13,778 bases of DNA from NCBI GenBank assembly GCA_903938075.1, contig CAJABS010000084.1, positions 1 through 13,778 of the forward strand, read 5' to 3'. Shown piece after piece: positions 1-6,333 of this stretch (position 1 is the first letter of the stretch; every line of letters starts with the position of its first letter). The position numbers and the translations under genes are program-made. The stretch is from an uncultured Chloroflexota bacterium. GTDB taxonomy: Bacteria; Chloroflexota; Limnocylindria; Limnocylindrales; Limnocylindraceae. The notes below the pieces were generated by a model. It had not been told where the DNA came from, made no database searches, and worked only from the letters and a program-made list of their open reading frames with translations.

Positions 1-107
1 CTCTCGGGAGAGATCAGCAGGAGGACGCGCATGCTGCTGATGGTGGCATACTCGCTCACACAAACCCGCACGCTGTTGTGCTGGGTGAGCCGAAACCTAG
101 CGAGTGA
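1..107 (+). CDS. C-terminal end of an unidentified protein (partial)
   Basis: An open frame enters from the left edge (first full codon at 3) and stops with TGA at 105-107. It encodes about 34 residues ending in AVVLGEPKPSE. The composition is soluble and uses GAG rather than GAA, as the other genes here do. The stop sits directly on the GAGG of a putative ribosome-binding site for the next gene (ATG at 115), the usual arrangement of tightly packed operon genes. No family can be recognised from so little sequence. The competing reading is that the following membrane gene starts at 31 in another frame behind a good AGGAGG, in which case this frame is accidental. Confidence 0.4.
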   Translation, partial: LGRDQQEDAHAADGGILAHTNPHAVVLGEPKPSE

Positions 108-114
108 GGACAAG

Positions 115-528
115 ATGTTTCGTTGGCCGTGGGAGTACCTCTTCACCGTACTGAATGCCGATCTTGGAACGTTCTACACGCCGTTCTGGATGGCCAATTT
201 GGTGCTCTTCCTTGCAACGATCCTGGTCTACGCATTCGCAACCCGTGGCACCCGGGGGCGCGGGGTGATCGGCGACGAGTGGGAGTACATCCTGTGGATC
301 AGCCTCGGCACCTTCGGCATGAACCTGGTCTACGCCGCGTTCCAGTGGTACGGCCTCTTCCCGATCGCCACTACGTTGGTTGGGCTTCTTGCACTGCGCG
401 ACACCGTCACGAAGCGCTTCCCGCCACTTCTCGCCGCTGAGGCGCAGCATGCTGAGCTCTTGCGCGCGCGCCGACAGGTTGCCGACGGCGTTGAGGCAAC
501 CATTCGCCCAGCGAATCGTCGCGGGTAG
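115..528 (+). CDS. Small membrane protein with three predicted helices, function unknown
   Basis: The product is 137 residues from the ATG at 115. It has three hydrophobic segments (about residues 24-43, 57-76 and 80-96), an aromatic N-terminus (MFRWPWEYLF) and a charged Ala/Glu/Arg-rich tail (about 103-137) that could form a short cytoplasmic helix. I do not recognise the family. The start is uncertain. ATG 115 is preceded by TGAGGA at 105-110, overlapping the stop of the upstream frame. An in-frame ATG at 31 has a stronger AGGAGG at 19-24 and would add 28 residues. I prefer 115 because the upstream 84 bases also read as a plausible protein end in a different frame. A cupin-like gene follows 36 bases downstream on the same strand, possibly in one transcript. 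Confidence 0.65.
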   Translation: MFRWPWEYLFTVLNADLGTFYTPFWMANLVLFLATILVYAFATRGTRGRGVIGDEWEYILWISLGTFGMNLVYAAFQWYGLFPIATTLVGLLALRDTVTKRFPPLLAAEAQHAELLRARRQVADGVEATIRPANRRG

Positions 529-564
529 TTCTTTGATGTGCGCCGCTGCGCACTCCAAAAGAGC

Positions 565-945
565 ATGAACATTCGCCCGTTCGGCCCCGGTCATCGGCGT
601 GCCGACCGCGCTGCGGGTTCTCAAGGTGTTCTCAGTAGCGCCATCTTCTCGAACGACGTTGCGCAGATCACCGAGTTCACGGTTGCGCCGGGCGGCACCT
701 ACGGCCCGCTACGCAGCGCTGGCGATGTTGTTCTTGTGGTGATTGAGGGGGGCGGTTGGGTTGTTGCCCACGATGCCCAGTTGCAACTTGCCGCTGGTGA
801 GTCACTACACCTTGAGCGGCTGGTTCCGTATAGCGTTACTGCGCGCGAGTTGCCGCTACGCGCGATCCTCGTCGAGCTTTCTGCGGGCAGCGGCGCTGAA
901 TCTGCTCGCACCATAAGCGCCAGCGGCGGCGGCGCAGAGGAGTAG
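565..945 (+). CDS. Cupin-fold protein lacking the usual metal ligands
   Basis: This is a 126-residue small beta-rich protein. Residues 36-105 read as a single cupin barrel: a VAPGGTYGPLRSAGDVVLVVIEGGG stretch corresponds to cupin motif 1, and AAGESLHLERLVPYSV corresponds to motif 2. The histidines and glutamate that normally bind metal in motif 1 are absent. A sugar/ligand-binding or structural role is therefore more likely than a metal-dependent enzyme. The tail after residue 108 is Ser/Gly/Ala-rich and probably disordered. ATG 565 is preferred; an in-frame GTG at 538 would add nine residues, and neither has a strong ribosome-binding site. The last 29 codons overlap the 3' end of the convergent glycosyltransferase gene. 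The substrate is unknown. Confidence 0.65.
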   Translation: MNIRPFGPGHRRADRAAGSQGVLSSAIFSNDVAQITEFTVAPGGTYGPLRSAGDVVLVVIEGGGWVVAHDAQLQLAAGESLHLERLVPYSVTARELPLRAILVELSAGSGAESARTISASGGGAEE

Positions 946-3900
946 CACACCAACAACGAGTGTCGCGCTACTGACAAGCGCGGTTTCGGCGGGGCTTTCA
1001 AGCGTGACGCCAAACTGGAACGGCCAGGTCCATGTTGGAATCACTCCCTGGTACCAATTGTGTAGGCCGGCCGGAAGCGGCAACGCTGCCCAGTTCGGAT
1101 ACCAGACAAGTGCCACTGTGGCGATGCTGCCGACCGTGATCGCGAACATGCGACGTAGATCGGTCGCTCCGAGGATTGACCATGCGGCTACGGTTGCAGG
1201 AACGAGTGCGATCGCGCCAACGAGTGGGCCTGGTGTGCCGAACCCGCCTGATAGGCAGACTTGGCTTTCGGGGTAGACGCTGCTCACACCTGCAAGTGCG
1301 CAGAGTGCACCAGTGGCCATCCAGAGCACAGGTGCAGCGAGCACTGCGCATGCGCCGCCAATGCGCACGATCTGCGCGGCGCGTTGCGATCCGGCACGGA
1401 GATCTGCGAGAAGCAGCGCGAGTCCGATCAGGGCGATCTGTGATGTTGGGTAATAGTGATATTGGAATGCGGCGCGATCGATGCGCGCCCACGGTAGCCA
1501 GAGTGCAAGGCCAAGAACAAGCACCGATGCAAGGCCCCAACTTCGTCGGCGCCATGCCTCTACTGCGAGCCAGAGTGCGCCGCCGATGCTAAGGATGCGC
1601 GAGAGCACATTGCCGCCGTCGTACACCGCGGCGGTCCATGCGCTACCGCCAGCGGTGAAACTTGATTGGAAGAACCAGACAGGTTTTAGGTCAAACGGCC
1701 ACGCCCACCATGGCGACGATGCTGCATGCGCGACGCGCAGCGTGTCGTGATAGCGGTACATCGACGCCGTAAGGTCGGTGAGCGTCTGTCCCGTGTTCCC
1801 AAGCGGCCAGCCTGTAATCAGCTGGTTGCCAAGCGCTGCCCACGGCAGGTAACTCGCGATGTACACACCGAGTGGAAGTGCGGCGAGCGTGAAGAAGACG
1901 AGCGTCGCCTCTCCCGGCAGCGAGAGGAGTCCGAGCAGAGATCGCGGGGTTGCGTCGCGCCGCGAAATACCGCCGGCGCGATAGATGGCTGCGCCTGTCG
2001 CCACAAGGAGCAGCATCAGCACGGCGGCGAACGGCAGGTTTGGAATACGGGTGGAGCCGTCAGCCACGGCGAGTGCTGGCGGTAGAAGTGCAGCGCCAAG
2101 GAGGGCGAGACCGCCAGCGACCAGTAGTCGCCCAGGCGCCGTCCGCGCAAGCCAAATGATGCCGAGGCCGAAGATGCCGTACAGGGCAACCCACTTGCTT
2201 GCGAGTGCTCCACCAAGGAGAAGGCCGGCCACGACGAGAAGGAGCCCGCCAGAGAGGGCGCCTCGCGCGCGGCCCTGCAGCCATGCCACGAAGGCGACCG
2301 CTCCACCGAGCAGAAGGGCGAGGAGGTAAACGTCATTCATACCGATACGGCTCTGCACGAATCCCGCCCCGTCGAGGAGGGCGAGGACGCCAACCAGGGC
2401 GGCGACGTCGCGTCGCTCGGTCAGGAGTCGGGCCAGGAGCACCAAGAGTGCTGCTGCGAGTGCGCCGGCGATCACCCCAGGCCAGCGCCAGCCGGCGGCG
2501 AGCTCACCCACACTCACCTGCGTCATCGCGCCAGAGGGCGCCGCAATGAGCAGCTCCTCGTTACCGCCGTCGGCGCGCTCTGCAGAGGCGTCGAGGGCAA
2601 CGCCGCTCGCGCCGAGCGTGAGGGCATCACCACCAACGGCGACGTCGGCAAACCGAGCATTGCCGTTCGGTTCAATCGTCCACAGTGATGCCCCAGTGCC
2701 GTCAGGACCAGGTGCCACCACGTGCACCATGCGGCTTGCACTGTTCGGCACAATCGCTGTAGCTCCTGGAATGGTGACCTGCGCCATCAGTGTTGTGCTC
2801 TCGTTTTTTGCGTTGTACACCCGCACGCCATCACGGCCCGCTACGTAGAGTCGTGGCCCATCAAACCAGTCGACAGATGCAGCAGCGACCGCCCCTCCAT
2901 CGATCGGTGACGATCGTGGGTTTAACAAGTCGGCTGCCGCGTAGCTTGTTAGGCCGCTCGCGCTCGTCACAAAGATTCGCTCTTCTCCGTCAACGGTGAG
3001 TGCAAGCACCGACGTCCCGCGCACCAGCGGCGCGCTCGTCACAACCACCCCGTCGCGCATGATGAGCACCTGGTCGCGCTGTACAAGCGCGACGCCGCCA
3101 TCGGTGAGCGGTGCGATCCCGAGAGCCTCGCCGCCGGTCGTTGACCATGTCCGCACGCCACTGTTGCCGCCTTGGTCTGCAGTAGCGCGGTCTACCGAAA
3201 ACACTGTGCCGTTCGCGGTGGTGCCCCAGAGAGCGCCGTCACTGGCAGCAAAGAGGCGCGTCGTGCCGCGTAGCGGAAGTGAGCCAACGACGGAGCGTGT
3301 CGATGCATCAATCACACTGATCTCGTCGGGCCCTGCAATCCACAGCCTTCCCGGGCTCAACGCATCTTCTGGTCGTGCAGCAATAGCGCCGATTGTTGTT
3401 GCGTAGGTTGTGCGCGCATCGACACGCGGGGCGCCAAACGATTCAAGGCCGAGTGCGATGAGGTACTTCGCAAGGTGTGGGTGCGTGTACTCGTAAATCG
3501 CATGGGGCTCGCCGTACTTCCAATCTTGCATGAACTCTGTGGCGGTTCGTACGTGGTAGACCTCATCAAACTGGAAGTGTGTTGGCTCGCCTACGCGCCA
3601 ACCTCTCAGCGAGAGTGCGCTCACCGCGACAAGAACGAGAAGCCATACGTCAATCCGCGTAAGGAGTCGGCGAGGTTCAGGCTTTGCGATTACGGCGCGT
3701 TTCGGTACCGCGTCAACACGCTTTCGGAGTGCTCCTGTAGGTCGCGCACCTGTCGCAGCTCTTTCGGAGCTCCACGCGAGCCAGATCGCTGCAACGAGCG
3801 ATGCGGTGATCGCGATCGCGGTGGCCGTGATGGCGATTGGTGTTTGGAGTGCGCTGGTAAAGACACCAAGGTTTGGCAGCCCAGGGTTCTGGAAGTACGA

Positions 3901-5040
3901 GATCGTCAGCACGCCCCAGCTATTCGCAAAGAATGCGACTGAGGTTGCGACTGCAATCCAGCGCCATGCTGGCCGCGCTGCAGCGAGTGCGATTGTTAGT
4001 GGGATCGCCGGGAAGAGATATCGCTCGTGCACGCGGGTTGGGAGAACAAAGAAGGCGATAGCGAGAATTGCGACGGCGGTGACGGTGCGGATCGCCGTGT
4101 CACGTTGTACGTAGCGCATTGCAACAAGTACGGCGGTGGCGATCCCTGCGCTGCCAATCGCAACGCCTGGGATGCCGATCAGCGGAAGTGGATCGATGTC
4201 TGAGGCCCATCCGGTTGCATCAACGACCGCGCGTCCACCTACTTCAATGAGCGCCCATGGGTTCCAAGCGTTTACCGAAAGGTATGGGTAGCCGCCAGCT
4301 GCTTCGGCAACTTTTGCGAGGACGTCGGGCAGCGTGAGTCCGAACGGCAGCGCTGCGAGTGCGATGGTGGCGGCACCGGCGAGACCCGCCACAACGAAGG
4401 CCCAGGGGTCGCGTGCCGAGCGCGCTCGAACAAAGGCGAGCATGCCGACGATGGGGATCAGAATGCCGAACTGTGGCTTCAGCACCGCCGCGAGCGCGGC
4501 GAGGATCGCTCCGCGCACCGTATTGCCGCGGATGAGCGCCGAGAGGGAGAAGAGGAGGGCTGTCGTGCCGATGGAGTCAACCTGCCCCCACACCGCCGAG
4601 TCGAGCCAGATCATTGGGCCAACGGCCATTGCGATGGCGGCAAGAAGTTGGCCGCGGCGCGGTGCGCCGAGATCGGCGGCGAGTCGCGCCGTTGCAAGCA
4701 CGAGTAGGCCGTCGGCGAGGATTGCGGGGAGTTTCACAAGTGCCCCGGGGTCTGTGCTGCCGGTAAAGAGTGCGCCAACTGATCCGAGTGCCCAGAGAAC
4801 CCACATGTACCCGGGGAGATAGTCGACAAAGATTCCGCGGGCGTAGAAGCCCCACGGCCCACGGGTCCCTAACTCAGATGCCCATGATCGGAATGAGTTG
4901 AGGTCGGCAGCAAATCCTGCGTCTGGAGGGAGTGCGACGTATGCGATGATCAGCCGCAAGAGAATCCCAAGTGCAGCAATCAGCGCAATGGTGCGAAGGC
5001 TGACCTGTTCGGTTGGTCGACGGGCCGTCTGAGAAGTCAT
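856..5040 (-). CDS. Fusion of two GT-C glycosyltransferases with an inserted beta-propeller-like domain
   Basis: A 1394-residue polytopic membrane protein. Module 1 (about 1-425) resembles Gpi18-like/GT87 mannosyltransferases: acidic loop residue in AADLNSF (D46), DYLPGY 73-78, WGQVDS 151-156, KPQ 188-190 and HERYLFP 338-344. A basic, Ala/Arg-rich linker spans about 426-460. Module 2 resembles PMT/GT39 lipid-carrier-dependent transferases: FDE 491-493 (the usual catalytic-loop acidic pair), THPHLAKY 519-526, LLDGAGFVQSRIGMND 888-903, ASKW 947-950, SPWWAWP 1109-1115 and HYYP 1195-1198. Between LIALGLESFGAP (to 538) and GWRWPG (850-855) lies a ~310-residue soluble, beta-rich, Gly/Asp-rich insert (plus-strand 2494-3423) that reads as repeated propeller blades. 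Known members transfer a sugar from a polyprenyl-phosphate donor on the outer membrane face. The divergent GT2 gene could make that donor. ATG 5040 has no Shine-Dalgarno; TACACT lies six bases upstream. Acceptor and sugar are unknown. Confidence 0.9.
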   Translation of the reverse strand: MTSQTARRPTEQVSLRTIALIAALGILLRLIIAYVALPPDAGFAADLNSFRSWASELGTRGPWGFYARGIFVDYLPGYMWVLWALGSVGALFTGSTDPGALVKLPAILADGLLVLATARLAADLGAPRRGQLLAAIAMAVGPMIWLDSAVWGQVDSIGTTALLFSLSALIRGNTVRGAILAALAAVLKPQFGILIPIVGMLAFVRARSARDPWAFVVAGLAGAATIALAALPFGLTLPDVLAKVAEAAGGYPYLSVNAWNPWALIEVGGRAVVDATGWASDIDPLPLIGIPGVAIGSAGIATAVLVAMRYVQRDTAIRTVTAVAILAIAFFVLPTRVHERYLFPAIPLTIALAAARPAWRWIAVATSVAFFANSWGVLTISYFQNPGLPNLGVFTSALQTPIAITATAIAITASLVAAIWLAWSSERAATGARPTGALRKRVDAVPKRAVIAKPEPRRLLTRIDVWLLVLVAVSALSLRGWRVGEPTHFQFDEVYHVRTATEFMQDWKYGEPHAIYEYTHPHLAKYLIALGLESFGAPRVDARTTYATTIGAIAARPEDALSPGRLWIAGPDEISVIDASTRSVVGSLPLRGTTRLFAASDGALWGTTANGTVFSVDRATADQGGNSGVRTWSTTGGEALGIAPLTDGGVALVQRDQVLIMRDGVVVTSAPLVRGTSVLALTVDGEERIFVTSASGLTSYAAADLLNPRSSPIDGGAVAAASVDWFDGPRLYVAGRDGVRVYNAKNESTTLMAQVTIPGATAIVPNSASRMVHVVAPGPDGTGASLWTIEPNGNARFADVAVGGDALTLGASGVALDASAERADGGNEELLIAAPSGAMTQVSVGELAAGWRWPGVIAGALAAALLVLLARLLTERRDVAALVGVLALLDGAGFVQSRIGMNDVYLLALLLGGAVAFVAWLQGRARGALSGGLLLVVAGLLLGGALASKWVALYGIFGLGIIWLARTAPGRLLVAGGLALLGAALLPPALAVADGSTRIPNLPFAAVLMLLLVATGAAIYRAGGISRRDATPRSLLGLLSLPGEATLVFFTLAALPLGVYIASYLPWAALGNQLITGWPLGNTGQTLTDLTASMYRYHDTLRVAHAASSPWWAWPFDLKPVWFFQSSFTAGGSAWTAAVYDGGNVLSRILSIGGALWLAVEAWRRRSWGLASVLVLGLALWLPWARIDRAAFQYHYYPTSQIALIGLALLLADLRAGSQRAAQIVRIGGACAVLAAPVLWMATGALCALAGVSSVYPESQVCLSGGFGTPGPLVGAIALVPATVAAWSILGATDLRRMFAITVGSIATVALVWYPNWAALPLPAGLHNWYQGVIPTWTWPFQFGVTLESPAETALVSSATLVVGVLLLCAAAAGAYGASRFSAAARRKLDEDRA

Positions 5041-5046
5041 TTGCCG

Positions 5047-5052
5047 AGTGTA
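5047..5052 (-). promoter_or_regulatory. Putative -10 element directly before the GT-C fusion start
   Basis: On the minus strand TACACT is followed by six bases and then the ATG at 5040. There is no Shine-Dalgarno in the gap and no recognisable -35. If used, transcription would begin at or next to the start codon, giving a leaderless mRNA. The whole divergent gap to the GT2 gene is only 34 bases. Inferred from sequence only. Confidence 0.35.
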
Positions 5053-5074
5053 GCCGTGAAGGGGGTTGTGGAAG

Positions 5075-5824
5075 GTGCCACTGCAGGAGCTCTCGCTCTT
5101 CTTCCCCTGTCACAACGAGGCCGACAACCTTGAGGCGCTCGTTGACGATGCGCTCGCGGCGCTCCCCGCCCTCGCCACAACGTATGAGGTCATTCTTGTT
5201 GACGACGGCTCGCGTGATAACACCGCTGTTGTAGCTGAGCGCTTAGTGCAGCGGCATGCCGGCGTCGTTCGCTTGGTGCGACACGAGGTAAACCGCGGCT
5301 ATGGCGGGGCTCTTCGCTCAGGGTTTGCAGCGGCGCAGTATAGCCATCTCGCCTACACCGACGGTGACCGACAGTTTCGTATCGCCGATCTTGCGCGCCT
5401 CGTTGATGGCGCGCAGGAAACGGGGTCGCCAGTGGTTATTGGGTATCGACTGAAGCGCGCCGATCCACCGCTGCGCCTCATTTACGCAACTCTGTATCGT
5501 GTTGCGAATCGCATCTGGTTCGGACTCAGCGTTCGCGACGTCGATTGCGCGGCGAAGCTCTTCCACCGAGATGCCCTGCGTGGCATCAGCGTGCACTCCG
5601 ATGGTGCGTTCTTCTCTGCGGAGCTGCTCATTCGTTTGCGACTCGCAGGCGTACACATTCTTGAGGTTGGTGTGCCGCACTACCCGCGCACCGCCGGTTC
5701 GCCCACAGGCGCACGCCTCTCTGTCATTACGCGCGCTGTTCGCGACTTCTGGTCGCTGCGTATTGGGCTCTGGGTTAATCGCTCTCGAGCACTTGCGAGA
5801 GGCCGGGCGCTACTGAACAAGTAG
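5075..5824 (+). CDS. GT2 glycosyltransferase, polyprenyl-phosphate mannose/glucose synthase-like (DPM1 type)
   Basis: A 249-residue cytoplasmic-face GT-A enzyme. In order it has FFPCHNEADNLE (9-20), ILVDDGS (40-46), NRGYGGALRSGF (73-84), the metal/nucleotide-binding YTDGDRQF (94-101, with D96 and D98) and the C-terminal HYPRTAGSPTGAR (202-214) typical of dolichyl/polyprenyl-phosphate mannosyl- or glucosyltransferases. It lacks the C-terminal membrane helices of GtrB/ArnC-type relatives, so it is a short DPM1-like form. The predicted reaction is transfer of a sugar from a nucleotide donor to polyprenyl phosphate, giving the lipid donor used by GT-C enzymes such as the divergent neighbour. GTG 5075 is chosen because AAGGGGG (5059-5065) lies nine bases upstream; a TTG at 5066 directly abuts it. 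The gene ends two bases from the convergent BFN gene. Mannose versus glucose cannot be decided. Confidence 0.9.
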   Translation: MPLQELSLFFPCHNEADNLEALVDDALAALPALATTYEVILVDDGSRDNTAVVAERLVQRHAGVVRLVRHEVNRGYGGALRSGFAAAQYSHLAYTDGDRQFRIADLARLVDGAQETGSPVVIGYRLKRADPPLRLIYATLYRVANRIWFGLSVRDVDCAAKLFHRDALRGISVHSDGAFFSAELLIRLRLAGVHILEVGVPHYPRTAGSPTGARLSVITRAVRDFWSLRIGLWVNRSRALARGRALLNK

Positions 5825-5826
5825 CG

Positions 5827-6315
5827 CTAACGGGTAGCTGGTGGCTCCTCGCCATCAAGCGAGTTAACAAAGTCGCGGAAGAGCGAGAGCCGCTCCTCTT
5901 CGGCGGCCTCGGGGACGATTCCCTCAGTTGAGAGTAGTTCCGCAGAGATGAGTATCGGCGCATCAGCACGTAGCGCGAGTGCGACTGCGTCGCTCGGCCG
6001 CGCATCAAGCGTCGCCTCTTCACCACTCGGTGCCACCAAGAGCATCTGTGCGCGGAACGTCTCTTCGCGCACTTCGGTAATGCGGACCTCTCGCAATGAA
6101 GCGCCGAGGGCGCGAATTGTTTGAAGCGCTGTGTCGTGCGTTAGTGGACGCTCTGGTGTGATGCCTTGAAGGTGGTAAGCGATCGCGCTGGCCTCGTTTG
6201 GTCCGATCGGGATCGGCAGATAGCGTGCCTCTTCGGCATCGCGCAAGAGCAGCACGTGCGTCCCAGAGATCATCTGGATGCGAATGCCTTCAACCACCGC
6301 GCGTCGTAGTTCCAT
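5827..6315 (-). CDS. BFN (DUF151) bifunctional nuclease-family protein
   Basis: The product is 162 residues, the normal size for the family. The BFN/DUF151 signature is clear: RYLPIPIGPNEASAIA (31-46), RPLTHD (56-61), and DARPSDAVALALR (104-116) followed by APILIS (119-124). Plant and bacterial members have been reported to have DNase/RNase activity, but the physiological substrate in bacteria is generally unsettled. The acidic C-terminal tail (about 137-159) may be a flexible regulatory or protein-contact segment. The start at ATG 6315 matches the family N-terminus; the ribosome-binding site is weak. It lies 18 bases behind the 828-residue membrane protein gene on the same strand and is probably co-transcribed with it, making it the last gene of the dnaA-side run. 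Confidence 0.92.
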   Translation of the reverse strand: MELRRAVVEGIRIQMISGTHVLLLRDAEEARYLPIPIGPNEASAIAYHLQGITPERPLTHDTALQTIRALGASLREVRITEVREETFRAQMLLVAPSGEEATLDARPSDAVALALRADAPILISAELLSTEGIVPEAAEEERLSLFRDFVNSLDGEEPPATR

Positions 6316-6333
6316 CGCTCTATGATCGCACGC

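Noticed and set aside
5822..5829. Terminator between the convergent GT2 and BFN genes
   Set aside because: Only two bases separate the stop codons, and I saw no hairpin with a T-run on either side.
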